DNA from: Mesorhizobium_K sp040049215
Lineage (GTDB): Bacteria; Pseudomonadota; Alphaproteobacteria; Rhizobiales; Rhizobiaceae
Assembly: GCF_040049215.1 (NCBI RefSeq)
Contig: NZ_JBDZDN010000001.1
Span: 434,001 to 498,000, forward strand
Direction of reading: 5' to 3'
DNA: 64,000 nucleotides
This document shows, piece by piece, positions 8,665 through 18,700 of the stretch. The stretch's first letter is position 1; every line of letters begins with the position of its first letter. Below the pieces are notes generated by a model. That model searched no databases and was not told where the DNA came from. It worked only from the letters and a program-made list of their open reading frames with translations. The translations under genes were made by a program, and so were the position numbers.

Positions 8665-9105
8665 ATGGATCTGCTGAAACTTCTTGCCCTCGACGAGGAA
8701 GACCTGAAGATCGTCTCCGCCCATGTGCAGGACGCGGTGATGAAGGTCGGCGACCTCGAATTCGTCGCCGTCACGAAGCAGTTCGTCGTGCCGATGTATC
8801 GCTTCGCCTGGGAGAAGGAAGCCACCGAACGCAGGCCGCAGCCCGAACGGCGCAACAGCCTGATGCATTTCACCCGGGTGCAGGCGGCAAAGCTGTCGGG
8901 CATCTCCCGCGCCAGGCCGGACGAAGTGCTGTCGCTGCTCGCGGTCACCTACACGGCGACCGATACGCCGGCCGGCGTCATCGATCTCGTTTTCGCCGGT
9001 GGCGGCGCGATCCGGCTCGAAGTGGAATGCATCGAGGCGCGGCTCGTCGATCTCGGCGGCGCCTGGGGCGCGTCCTCCCGTCCCGAACACAAGATCGACC
9101 GATAG
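8665..9105 (+). CDS. DUF2948 family protein
   Basis: 146 residues beginning MDLLKLLALDEEDLKIVSAH, with a central MYRFAWEKE segment. This matches the DUF2948 family, which in alphaproteobacteria sits directly before hisD. It ends 10 bases before hisD, so the two are surely co-transcribed. Function is unknown. Confidence 0.85.
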   Translation: MDLLKLLALDEEDLKIVSAHVQDAVMKVGDLEFVAVTKQFVVPMYRFAWEKEATERRPQPERRNSLMHFTRVQAAKLSGISRARPDEVLSLLAVTYTATDTPAGVIDLVFAGGGAIRLEVECIEARLVDLGGAWGASSRPEHKIDR

Positions 9106-9115
9106 AGACCGACAG

Positions 9116-10408
9116 ATGGCCGTGACGCTCCGCCAGTCCGACAGCGATTTCGAGACGCGTTTTGCCGCGTTTCTCGCGGCCAAGCGCGAATCCTCGCCGG
9201 ATGTCGACGCCACGGTGCGTGAAATCATCGCCCGCGTGCGCGCCGAGGGCGACGTGGCCCTCATCGACTACACGCAGAAATTCGACCGCGCCGACCTGAT
9301 GTCGCTCGGCATCGCCGTCACCAGGGCCGACATTGCCGCGGCATATCGGGCGGCGGATGCCGAAACCGTCGAGGCGCTGAAGTTCGCGCAAGGCCGCATC
9401 CGCTCGCATCATGAGCGCCAGAAGCCGGCCGACGACCGCTACGTCGACGCCGCCGGGGTCGAGCTCGGCTCGCGCTGGACGGCGATCGAGGCTGTCGGCC
9501 TCTACGTGCCGGGCGGCACGGCGAGCTATCCGAGCTCGGTTCTGATGAACGCCATCCCCGCCGTCGTCGCCGGAGTGGAGCGCATCGTCATGACGGTCCC
9601 CGCATCCGGCGGCGTCATCAACCCGCTCGTGCTGGTCGCGGCAGACCTTGCCGGCGTCTCGGAGATCTACCGCATCGGCGGCGCGCAGGCGATCGCTGCG
9701 CTCGCCTACGGCACCGGCACGATCCGCCCCGTCGCCAAGATCGTCGGTCCGGGCAATGCCTATGTCGCCGCCGCCAAGCGGCAGGTCTTCGGCACGGTCG
9801 GCATCGACATGATCGCCGGCCCGTCGGAAGTGCTTGTCGTGGCGGATCGCGACAACGATCCGGACTGGATCGCCGCCGACCTCTTGGCGCAGGCCGAGCA
9901 CGACGCCTCGGCGCAGTCGATCCTCCTCACCGACGACGCGGGTCTCGCTAGAGGCGTCGAGGCGGCCGTAGAGCGCCAGCTGAAGTCGCTGCCGCGCGCC
10001 GAGACGGCCGCTGCGAGCTGGCGTGACTTCGGCGCCGTCATCCTGGTCGGCGACCTTTTCGCGGCAATACCTCTCGTCGACCGCATCGCCGCCGAGCATG
10101 TCGAACTCGCCATCGCCGACGCGGAAGGTTTTCTCGCCAGGATGCGCAATGCCGGCGCCGTCTTCCTCGGCCGCCACACGCCGGAAGCCATCGGCGACTA
10201 TGTCGGGGGCTCGAACCACGTGCTGCCCACCGCGCGGTCGGCGCGATTCTCGTCGGGCCTTTCCGTGCTCGACTTCATGAAGCGCACCTCGGTGCTGAAG
10301 CTCGGCCCGGACGAACTGCGCAAGCTCGCGCCCGCCGCCATCGCGCTGGCCAAGGCCGAGGGTCTCGACGCGCATGGGCGCTCGGTCGCCATACGCCTCA
10401 ACATGTAA
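9116..10408 (+). CDS. hisD: histidinol dehydrogenase
   Basis: Last two steps of histidine synthesis: NAD-dependent, zinc-dependent oxidation of L-histidinol to histidine. 430 residues from the ATG at 9116; the in-frame 5' extension overlaps DUF2948 and is spurious. Family signatures are visible: YVPGGTASYPSSVLMNAIPA, IVGPGNAYVAAAKRQVFG, IDMIAGPSEVLVVAD, and the zinc/catalytic region DLLAQAEHDASAQSIL (Gln, His) plus the C-terminal SNHVLPT. Confidence 0.97.
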   Translation: MAVTLRQSDSDFETRFAAFLAAKRESSPDVDATVREIIARVRAEGDVALIDYTQKFDRADLMSLGIAVTRADIAAAYRAADAETVEALKFAQGRIRSHHERQKPADDRYVDAAGVELGSRWTAIEAVGLYVPGGTASYPSSVLMNAIPAVVAGVERIVMTVPASGGVINPLVLVAADLAGVSEIYRIGGAQAIAALAYGTGTIRPVAKIVGPGNAYVAAAKRQVFGTVGIDMIAGPSEVLVVADRDNDPDWIAADLLAQAEHDASAQSILLTDDAGLARGVEAAVERQLKSLPRAETAAASWRDFGAVILVGDLFAAIPLVDRIAAEHVELAIADAEGFLARMRNAGAVFLGRHTPEAIGDYVGGSNHVLPTARSARFSSGLSVLDFMKRTSVLKLGPDELRKLAPAAIALAKAEGLDAHGRSVAIRLNM

Positions 10409-10409
10409 G

Positions 10410-10895
10410 ATGACGCGGCCCGACCCCCTCAACGCGCGCCTGATCGACGTCGAACTCGACGACACGATCGGCCGCTCGACGCCCGATGTCGAGCACGAGC
10501 GGGCGGTGGCGATCTTCGACCTGATCGAGGAGAACAGTTTCCGCCCGGTCGGCGACACCGGCGAAGGGCCGTACCGGCTGAAGCTGTCGCTGGTCGAGGC
10601 GCGGCTCGTCTTCGCGATCTCGCGCGAGAACGGCGAGGCGGTCGTCACCCACATCCTGTCGCTGACGCCGTTCCGGCGCATCGTCAAGGACTACTACATG
10701 ATCTGCGAGAGCTACTACGACGCGATCCGCAGCGCGACGCCGTCCCATATCGAGGCGATCGACATGGGCCGCCGCGGCCTCCACGACGAAGGCTCGCAGA
10801 CGCTGAAGGAACGCCTTGCCGGCAAGATCGAGATGGATTTCGGCACCGCGCGCAGGCTGTTCACGCTGGTCTGCGTGCTGCATTGGCGCGGATGA
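10410..10895 (+). CDS. UPF0262 family protein
   Basis: 161 residues; the ATG lies 1 base after the hisD stop. The sequence RLIDVELDDTIGRSTPDVEH, then DYYMICESYYDAIRSATPSHIE, is typical of UPF0262, an alphaproteobacterial family of unknown function fixed in the hisD cluster. Its stop overlaps the next gene's start in an ATGA. Confidence 0.9.
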   Translation: MTRPDPLNARLIDVELDDTIGRSTPDVEHERAVAIFDLIEENSFRPVGDTGEGPYRLKLSLVEARLVFAISRENGEAVVTHILSLTPFRRIVKDYYMICESYYDAIRSATPSHIEAIDMGRRGLHDEGSQTLKERLAGKIEMDFGTARRLFTLVCVLHWRG

Positions 10896-11350
10896 TGCTG
10901 GCGCACGCCCTCCCCCGCTCGGTGCTCTTCATGTGCCGCATGAACGCGGTGCGCTCGCCGATGGCCGAGCGCCTCGCGCGGCAGCTTCTTCCGCCCTCGG
11001 TCTTCGTGGCCTCTGCCGGCATCCATGTCGGCACGCCCGACCCATTCGTCGACGCGGTGCTTGCCGAAGATGGGCTGGCGCCCGGGGACCGCATGCCGAG
11101 AACCCTTGCCGATCTCGAGGATGACTATTTCGACCTCATCGTGACACTGGCGCCCGAGGCGCATCACGCCGCGCTGGAGCTCACCCGCACGCTCGCCGTC
11201 GAGGTCGAATACTGGCCGACCGCCGACCCGACGGCGACGCAAGGGTCCCGCGAACAGGTGATCGCCGCCTATCGCGACATGCGCGACCGTCTGAAGGCCA
11301 GGATAAAGGAGCGTTTCGGCGGGAAATCACGGCAAAACGGCGCAGATTAA
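10892..11350 (+). CDS. low-molecular-weight protein-tyrosine-phosphatase family protein
   Basis: 152 residues from the ATG at 10892, which overlaps the UPF0262 stop as ATGA (a TTG at 10883 is also open). The P-loop is CRMNAVRS (Cys15-x5-Arg21), preceded by VLFM. A likely general-acid Asp-Pro is in WPTADPTA. Related proteins act as LMW-PTPs or arsenate-reductase relatives; the cellular target is unknown. Confidence 0.85.
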   Translation: MMLAHALPRSVLFMCRMNAVRSPMAERLARQLLPPSVFVASAGIHVGTPDPFVDAVLAEDGLAPGDRMPRTLADLEDDYFDLIVTLAPEAHHAALELTRTLAVEVEYWPTADPTATQGSREQVIAAYRDMRDRLKARIKERFGGKSRQNGAD

Positions 11351-11436
11351 GCTTGTTCACAAAGCCGCGACAATCATATAGGTTCCGCGCACTTCCGGAC
11401 CGGCGCCGGAAATCAAATCCAGACCAAAGGTAAAGA

Positions 11437-11655
11437 ATGCCGAAGGAAGAAGTCCTCGAGTTCCCGGGTACAGTTACGGAATTGCTGCCCAACGCGATGT
11501 TCCGGGTGAAGCTCGAAAACGAGCATGAGATCATCGCCCACACCGCCGGCCGCATGCGCAAGAACCGTATCCGCGTGCTCACAGGCGATAAGGTCCTGGT
11601 CGAGATGACCCCCTACGACCTGACCAAAGGCCGCATCACCTATCGCTTCAAATAG
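11437..11655 (+). CDS. infA: translation initiation factor IF-1
   Basis: 72 residues, exactly the family length. A single S1/OB fold: MPKEEVLEFPGTVTELLPNA through GRMRKNRIRVLTGDKVLVEM and GRITYRFK. It binds the ribosomal A site with IF-2 and IF-3 during initiation. GGTAAAG precedes the ATG. Confidence 0.98.
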   Translation: MPKEEVLEFPGTVTELLPNAMFRVKLENEHEIIAHTAGRMRKNRIRVLTGDKVLVEMTPYDLTKGRITYRFK

Positions 11656-11682
11656 GACCGCCGCTGGCGACCAGGTACCCGG

Positions 11683-12312
11683 ATGAGCGTTTTCCAGAAG
11701 CTTGTGCTTGCCTCGGGCTCGGCGCGCCGCATCGAACTCCTGCAGCAGGCCGGCATCGAGCCGGACCGGCTTCTGCCGGCCGACATCGACGAAACGCCGC
11801 AGCGCTCCGAGCACCCGCGCTCGCTCGCCAAGCGGCTGGCGAAGGAGAAGGCCGAGAAGGCGCTGGCCTCGCTGAAAAGCGAAGCCGACTACCAGCCTTC
11901 TTTCGTGCTTGCCGCCGACACGGTGGTGGCGCTCGGCCGGCGCATCATGCCCAAGGCCGAGATGATCGACGAGGCATCGAACAGCCTGCAGCTGCTGTCG
12001 GGGCGCACGCACCGCGTCTATTCCTGCGTCTGCCTAGTCACCCCGTCCGGCAAGCTGCGCCAGAGGCTCGTCGAGAGCAGGGTGCGCTTCAAGCGCATCG
12101 GCCGCGACGAATTGGAAAGCTACCTCGCCTCGGGCGAGTGGCGCGGCAAGGCCGGCGGCTACGCCATACAGGGGCTGGCCGGGACCTTCGTGGTCAAACT
12201 CGTCGGCTCCTACACCAATGTCGTCGGCTTGCCGCTCTACGAGACGGTCGCCCTGCTCAACGGCGACGGCTACCAAGTGCATTTCAACTGGCTCTCCGGA
12301 GCCAGGGGATAA
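11683..12312 (+). CDS. maf: Maf family nucleotide pyrophosphatase
   Basis: 209 residues. The Maf signature LVLASGSARRIELLQQAGIE opens the protein, and the catalytic-acid region VLAADTVVALGR and GKAGGYAIQGLAG follow. The family hydrolyses dTTP/UTP or m7GTP and other non-canonical nucleotides. 27 bases after infA, 22 before yacG. Confidence 0.93.
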   Translation: MSVFQKLVLASGSARRIELLQQAGIEPDRLLPADIDETPQRSEHPRSLAKRLAKEKAEKALASLKSEADYQPSFVLAADTVVALGRRIMPKAEMIDEASNSLQLLSGRTHRVYSCVCLVTPSGKLRQRLVESRVRFKRIGRDELESYLASGEWRGKAGGYAIQGLAGTFVVKLVGSYTNVVGLPLYETVALLNGDGYQVHFNWLSGARG

Positions 12313-12334
12313 TGGGCAGGGGGATGATCGCGCG

Positions 12335-12562
12335 GTGAGCGAAGGCGGCGCGAAAATAACGCCGCTCCGGCCCAAACGCCCCTGCCCCGAATGTGGCGGG
12401 CCGTCCGCCCGTGCGACCTATCCGTTCTGCTCGACGCGCTGCAAGGACGTCGACCTTAACCGTTGGCTGACCGGCGCCTATGTCATTCCAGCACGCGACG
12501 ACGAGGACGAGGACGCCAAGCCCGACGGCGAGCCCCCGTCCCCGGAATCCCGGCGGAATTGA
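12335..12562 (+). CDS. yacG: DNA gyrase inhibitor YacG (zinc-binding)
   Basis: 75 residues from a GTG at 12335, the only sensible start after the maf stop. The four zinc cysteines are present as CPECGG...FCSTRCKDVDLNRWL, the diagnostic YacG block. The C-terminal acidic tail (DDEDEDAKPDGE) is typical. YacG binds GyrB and inhibits gyrase. Confidence 0.9.
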   Translation: MSEGGAKITPLRPKRPCPECGGPSARATYPFCSTRCKDVDLNRWLTGAYVIPARDDEDEDAKPDGEPPSPESRRN

Positions 12563-12735
12563 GCAGCCGGACACGCGGCGCGCCCGGCGGCGTCCGGGTC
12601 GTTCCGACAGGCCTTCAAAATCCGGTTGCCAAAGCGCTGGACAGCCCGATTTCCCATGCTATAACCCACCCGTTTTCCGAGAGGCTTTCGAGCCTCCCGT
12701 CTTCCGGGCCGGGCTGCCGCCCACCTCGGAGAAAA

Positions 12736-12811
<76 letters not shown>

Positions 12812-12884
12812 TTCCAACTGACTGTTTTCGTTAGCAATTCCGGGTTTCATTGCGCCGCTCTCATGTTGCGGTTTGACACTTTGG

Positions 12885-13175
12885 CTACGCGGGTTTGACA
12901 TTTTGCGTTCGCCGCCTGTTCACTTCGGCGTCGAAATCCTTTACCACAGCCGACAGCTTCCGGGTCTTGTTCGCACGCTTCGAATAGTGGCGCGCCATCG
13001 CCTCGGTTTTTTGCGACAGCATGTCGGCGATTGTCCTGTCGTCGAACCCCATCTCGGCGAGGATCGTCGCCACTGTGTGCCGCAGTCCTTTCAGCGTCAG
13101 GCGCGGCCCCACGGCGCCAGCCTTTTCAAGCTTCGTGCGAACCGTCCGCCAGGACGCGCGGAACCCCGACGCCAT
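12885..13175 (-). pseudogene. tyrosine recombinase (integrase), C-terminal remnant
   Basis: Only the C-terminal ~97 residues survive. They contain the integrase box LTLKGLRHTVATILAEMG and the tyrosine block ADMLSQKTEAMARHYSKRAN (nucleophile in HYSK). The N-terminal catalytic half is missing; upstream of 13175 the frame reads into unrelated sequence. Its 3' end faces tRNA-Phe, the usual arrangement for an integrative element inserted at a tRNA. Confidence 0.8.
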
Positions 13176-13384
13176 GACGACCGCGACTAAGAAGCTGATC
13201 GAGATGATTTCTGAAGAGGCAACGGTTTCGGCGCGCAACGGCACATGGAGAACCGCCACACTTGACGTCGTTCTTCAGGCAGCGGACCGCGCGTGAAAAA
13301 ACAACTATTGTCTACTACTGCCAGCATTCTCATCCGCCGGATCACTCGGTTCTATCGCCGCGACGGTGCCGACGACGCGGCCTG

Positions 13385-13905
13385 AGACCATTCGGTGTTC
13401 TCAAAGAACCGCGACCGGTTGCTGGAAGGCGACATCGCGGCAAAGTTCTTAGGTCCGGTGCTGGCGCAGCCCAAGGTGAAGAAGCATCTGTCTACCGACC
13501 ACTTCTCTGCCAACGGCACACTGATCGAGGCGTTGGCATCGATGAAGAGCGTCAAACCGAAGGACGGCTCGGGCGAGCCACCGGCTGAAGGGGGCGGGCG
13601 AAACGCGGAAGCGGACTTCCATGGCCACAAGCGCTCGAACGAAATACATGCCTCGACTACCGATTCGAATGCCCGGCTCTATCGCAAGCGCAAAGGCAAG
13701 GAGACCAAACTGTGCTTTATGGGACATAGCTCGGCGGAGAAACCGCCACGGCCTGCTGGTCGATGCCTGCCCGACGCTAGCTGACCGGCATGCCGAACGG
13801 GAAGCGGCACGTGTGATGGCTCCACCGAGCTGCTCGACGACGACTCGATCGAGATCACACTCGCCTATCACGACGGCGACGAAGCCATCCTCAAGGCTAG
13901 GCACC
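13385..13905 (+). pseudogene. IS5-family transposase remnant, frameshifted
   Basis: A reading frame from about 13385 encodes FSKNRDRLLEGDIAAKFL, then KKHLSTDHFSANGTLIEALA, RNAEADFHGHKRSNE and ARLYRKRKGKETKLCFMGH, blocks typical of IS5-type DDE transposases. The homology then continues in another frame as RNRHGLLVDACPTLADRHAE from about 13733. Both the N-terminus and the end are missing, and I cannot find terminal inverted repeats. Confidence 0.75.
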
Positions 13906-14216
13906 TAAGTCGCGGAAATGACCGCACTTTCTCGAAACGGGCAAAGTGCTTCAGAAAAGCCACGACTGAATGGTGTTTCGCGGGGACTCGAACCGCCAAC
14001 CAAAAGGGGAAGCTAACCCCAGGAAAACTCGACGGAATTTCGGCTCAATTTTGCGGAAATGCCCGAACAGAGACTTTTGGGCCGAAAAAACCAAACACTG
14101 GGTAGAGACACGTCTGAAAGCATCGCTTACCATCGCCTCGATTCAGGCAGCATCCTCGATCAGAAATCTTTCGCAAACGGCACCCTCACGATCTTGAGAA
14201 GTGTTTTGGAGGTTCC
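13906..14216. other. non-coding stretch before the orphan SBP gene
   Basis: About 310 bases with no credible ORF. A short tRNA-T-arm-like string, GGGGACTCGAACC, occurs at about 13982, without a foldable tRNA around it. Confidence 0.4.
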
Positions 14217-15521
14217 ATGACGTTTCACTGGACCTTTTTTGTTCGGAGCGCATTCGCAGTGTTGCTCGCTTCTCTTTTCAGTTGGTCGTCGACCCAGCAG
14301 GGGTTTGGCCAATCGGGGATCGGCGGCGACCCCGGTACGGCCGGCCCTCCTGGTATCGAAGTTATTCATTGGTGGACGTCCGGAGGTGAAAAGGCGGCCG
14401 TCTCGGTATTTCAGACGGAGTTCGACAGGCTCGGACCGAACAAATGGATCGATTCGCCTGTCGTCGACGGCGCGGAAGCGATGAAAACCATTTTTGCGCG
14501 GGTCCGCGGCGGCAACCCGCCTGGTGCCGCGCAGTTCAACATATCGCGGCAGTTCGACCAGCTGATCAAGGAAGAACGGTTGCTCGACCTGACCCCGCTC
14601 GCGAAGAAGGAGCGCTGGCGCCGCATCATCCGTCCCAAATCAGTACTCGGCGCGTGCGAACGCAACGGACACATATGGTGCGTCCCGGTAAATATCCATT
14701 CATGGCAGTGGGCGTGGGTTTCGCTTCCGGTGCTCCAGAAATCCGGCGTCCCAGTACCCCGAGACATGGACGAGTTCCTAGCCGCCGCGCCGAAAATCAA
14801 GGAAGCGGGTTATATTCCATTTGCGCTCGGAGGAGAGCCTTGGCAGGAATACGGCCTCTTCGGCGTGTTGATGCTGAACATGGCTGGGCGCGACGTTCAC
14901 TACAAACTTTACAAGAATCGCAATACCGCCGTCGCGCGCTCGCAGAAGGTCGCTCGCGTCTTCGAAGCCTTCCGGGCGCTGAGGGTCTATTCGGACAAAT
15001 CGGCGAAGGGGCGAAGCTGGAGCAAGACTACCGACCTGGTCATTAACGACAAGGCTGCGCTACAGATCATGGCCGACTGGGCCAGGGGTGAGTTCGCGCA
15101 AGCGGGGAAGACACCAGGCGTGGACTATGAATGCATCCCGGGCCCCTCGGAAAACCCCTATTTTCAGGTTGGCGGGGACGTTTTCATCTTTCCCAAACAA
15201 AGCGATCCGGAGATCGAGAAAGCACAGCTGAAACTCGCCTCCATGATGCTCAATCCGCGTGTGCAGACGCTCTTCAACATGGCCAAGGGGTCCTTGCCGG
15301 TGCGTGACGATGTCGACCTCTCGCTCGCCGATTCATGCGTGAAAAAGGGACTGAATATCCTCAAGCGGCGCGGTTCCGTTGTGGAAAACAACGAACTCTT
15401 CCTCAGCGGGTCCACGGTCAACAAGATCCAAATCCTGCTCGACAAATTCCTGTGGGATGACAGCATCAGCGTCGAGGCGGCTCAGAACAGCTTTGCGAAG
15501 ATACTGGCCAGTGATCGCTGA
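14217..15521 (+). CDS. extracellular solute-binding protein, sugar type (orphan)
   Basis: 434 residues. TGGAGG precedes the ATG by 5 bases. An N-terminal signal (FAVLLASLFSWSSTQQGFGQ) is followed by IEVIHWWTSGGEKAAVSVFQ, typical of glucose/mannose-binding family 1 proteins. Later blocks RDMDEFLAAAPKIKEAGYIP and SDPEIEKAQLKLASMMLNP also fit. No permease or ATPase gene is adjacent, so it is either a scavenging protein served by a remote transporter or a stranded cargo gene of the decayed island. Base composition is lower in GC than the core genes. Confidence 0.85.
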   Translation: MTFHWTFFVRSAFAVLLASLFSWSSTQQGFGQSGIGGDPGTAGPPGIEVIHWWTSGGEKAAVSVFQTEFDRLGPNKWIDSPVVDGAEAMKTIFARVRGGNPPGAAQFNISRQFDQLIKEERLLDLTPLAKKERWRRIIRPKSVLGACERNGHIWCVPVNIHSWQWAWVSLPVLQKSGVPVPRDMDEFLAAAPKIKEAGYIPFALGGEPWQEYGLFGVLMLNMAGRDVHYKLYKNRNTAVARSQKVARVFEAFRALRVYSDKSAKGRSWSKTTDLVINDKAALQIMADWARGEFAQAGKTPGVDYECIPGPSENPYFQVGGDVFIFPKQSDPEIEKAQLKLASMMLNPRVQTLFNMAKGSLPVRDDVDLSLADSCVKKGLNILKRRGSVVENNELFLSGSTVNKIQILLDKFLWDDSISVEAAQNSFAKILASDR

Positions 15522-15713
15522 CGCTCGGCCGGAGCATCGCTTCGTGGAAATCAGCGACGTGTTTGCCGCAATTCCCGACGGGAAGCCGGGGTCCCTGCTT
15601 TTCCCGGAGTTGCTCCAGGCGCACGGCGGCATCGCCCAAGCTGCCCGCAAGGCAACGATGCTCTAAGCCGCGTCCCCGCGTTCCGTTTTCGAAAACCGCT
15701 GCCCTGCTTGGTC

Positions 15714-18700
15714 TCAGAAGGCGTAGCTGAGCTTGGCGATCCCGCTATGCAATTGGTTGTCGGATGAGAAACGGCCGTCATATTCGAGCCGCCCAGTCCA
15801 GCCCGAGACACCCAGTATATCAACACCGGCCCTGACATCCGCGTAGATATCGTCCGGATCCGTGGTCAGCGTCACTGTGCCGTCGCCAAGGCCGGGGAAG
15901 CCAGCCTCGACGTCGATCTCCGAGTCGGTGAGGAAGGTCACGCCGCCGCTCACGAACGGCCGGAAGAGAACGCCGTCCGGCTCTCCGAACTGGCCGCCGA
16001 GTTCGACCGAGAGTGAACCGCGGCCGACGACCTCATCGGTGCTTGATACCGTCTGGTTAGCAACGCCGGCTCCCGTCTCGGTATATCCTTCCGCCGAGAC
16101 GAAGGTCGCGGCGGCCTCGGCCATCGGCTTGATATAGTAGGTGTTCATGTCGAACAGGTAGGCGGCCCGGCCTGTGATGGCGCCGTAGCCGATCGTGCGA
16201 TCCGCTTCTGCATCCGCGACCACGGGAATGGTAAGGTGCCGCGTCGAGTCGATGTTGCCCACACCGCCGGTCAGCGCCGCGCCGACCAGCAGATTGTCGA
16301 ACTGACCCTTGGCCACCAGGCCGAAATTGAAAAGATCGCGGTCGAGTTCGGCCGACGTGCCGGCATCGCTTTCGCCATGCTCGTATCCGAGGCCGAAGCC
16401 GAATGCCCAGTCGCCTTCGGCCTTGTACTGCGCCCCGCCGGAGATCGTAAATGCGTTATCGTCTATGTCTAACCCGCCGGAGCCTCCGTCGTGTTCGGCG
16501 GCGCGGCCGCTCACTGCAGCCCAGGCACAGCTGCCCTCGGCGATGTATTTGTAAGCTCCGTCACGCTGGCGGCAGGAGAAAAGATTGCTTGCGAAACTCT
16601 CGGCAGCCGAAAACGTAGCCATCACTCCGGCATTTGCCGCTTCAGGCGACAGCTGATTGAGCCCGTCCTTATAGGCCGCGAGATCGCCGATGTTGAGAAG
16701 TCCGAGGTAGAATGCTTCCTGCTCCGGCGTCAGCCCACCAGGAACCGTCTCCTCGAACAGGCTCTGAAAATAATCACCCAGCGTCGCCTGGTTGCCTGAG
16801 AGATTGCCGAAACCACCGAAGTCGATTGCGACGTTGATATCGACCGTGGTCGCAGTGGTGCTGACATCGACGCTAAGTGCGCCCTGCTCGGCGCCCACTA
16901 TGCCGTTGTCGGTCACGGCGCCGTTCGAGTTGATGATCGTCGTCGGCCCAAATGGCCCGACGCTGGTGCCGAGATTGGTGACATAGGCCGCAACCTCGCC
17001 GCCGGCTCCCACATTGCCCGTCACGTCGAGATAGTCCGCCGTGCCCGCATCGAGATCGAGGTCGGCCAGGAAGACGCCGGTGCCGCTCTGGTTGAAATTT
17101 CCCTCAAGGACCGACGATCCGATCGTCATCTCGCCGAAGGGCGAAACCAGACCAAGATTGTTGAAGTCATTGCCTGCGCCGACCGAGGAGAATGCCTTGA
17201 AGTAGGTCGTGCCGCCGAACAGATTGTCGAAGCGGTTGGCGCCAGCTCCCAAATAGAAGTCGCCGTCGACCAGGCCGTAGTTGTAGACGATCTCGGCAGC
17301 GCTACCGCCACCGATGGTCTTGCCGCCATTGGCGTCGTTGATCTCGCCATAGTTGCTGAGAGTATTGGGACCGACTGCGTCGCCGAACTCCACCCCGAAG
17401 CTGGCGGCCGCATCGTCGCCGCCGGTCACCAGGCTTCCGGCGCGGACGAACACCTCCGAATACCCGTTGGGCGACAGAGCGAAGATCGCGTCGGAATCGC
17501 CGCCGGTTCCGTCCACATAGATGTGGCCGTCGACATCGATCTTGACATTGCCATTAGCCGACTGGCCGTGGATGGCTCGCTCGTTGCTGGAGGTCGTGGC
17601 GCTGCCGACATGGGTGATGGTCACGTCACTTTCGGCAATGGCGAAGATACCGTTGCGTGCTCCGGATGCGCTGCCGCTCGAATTGATGGTCGCAGTCCCG
17701 TTGGCCGACTGCGCGAAGATCGCATCGTTCTCTTCGGAGCTGGCATCGCCAGAATAGGTGACCGAAGCATTGCCATAAGAATTGGCGAACACGGCGACCT
17801 GGCGCGCCGAGACATCACCGATGCTGTCAATCGTGGCTGTGCCGGCACCTGCTGCGGCGGCCTGCACAAGAATGCCGAAGCCGATTTCGGCAGTCACGTC
17901 GCCGCGACTCCAGACGGATGCTGAACTGCCGGCATTGCCGAACGCAATCGACTGGATACCATGCTGGCGACCGTCCACCTCGCCGGTCAGGGTGACGCTC
18001 GACGACGCGCCGTTTCCATACGACAGGCTGTTGACGCCATTGCTGTTTTCGGACAGGACGTTCCCGACATGGATTATGGTTGCCGAGCCATTTCCACCAA
18101 AGGCCTGGAGCCCCTCCTGATAGGCATCGACCTTGCCGGACGACAGGATCGAAGCCGATCCGGCTAACGAATGCGCCTCTATGCCGCGCGAATTTTCGGA
18201 CGTGACATCGCCTTCCTGCTCAACCGTCGCGGAATTTCCGGCGCCTCCCGCAAAGGCCAAGATGCCCTGCTGATAAGCTTCGATCTCGCCGATCGACCTG
18301 ACAAAGGCATTGCCACCTGTCGTCGTCTGAGACTGAATGCCCATGCCGTTTTCGGAAGTTACGTCGCCGGTGGAATAAACGGTCGCGGCGCCGTTCGTCG
18401 TGAAGGCCTGAATCGCGGTTTCATAGGTGTCGACATCGCCGATCGATTCGATATAGGCCGCGCCGGGCGAGTTGTTGAGAGCGACGATGCCGCGGCCGCC
18501 GTTCGCTACCACATCGCCGGTCGAATAAACCTCGGCGTTGCCGGGGCCGTCGTTGAGCGCGAAGATGGCTTCGGCCGACGAAGTCGTGACATTGCCCTGC
18601 GAATGGATGATTGCGCCCGTCTCGCCCTGGGCGAAGAGGCCAATGTCGACGGAGGAGATGTCGCCTTCGGAATCGATCGAGGCGATGCCGTTTTCGCTGA

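Noticed and set aside
13800..13910. A short frame reading SIEITLAYHDGDEAILKAR at the end of the transposase remnant
   Set aside because: Looks protein-like but is too short and without start or family match to list as a gene fragment.
13905..14040. A T-arm-like string GGGGACTCGAACC that suggested a tRNA or tmRNA fragment
   Set aside because: No acceptor or anticodon arm can be folded around it; too short to call.
15522..15666. A small frame after the orphan binding protein (ARPEHRFVEISDVFAAIPDG...)
   Set aside because: No start or ribosome site independent of the overlapping gene; possible decayed tail but not supportable.
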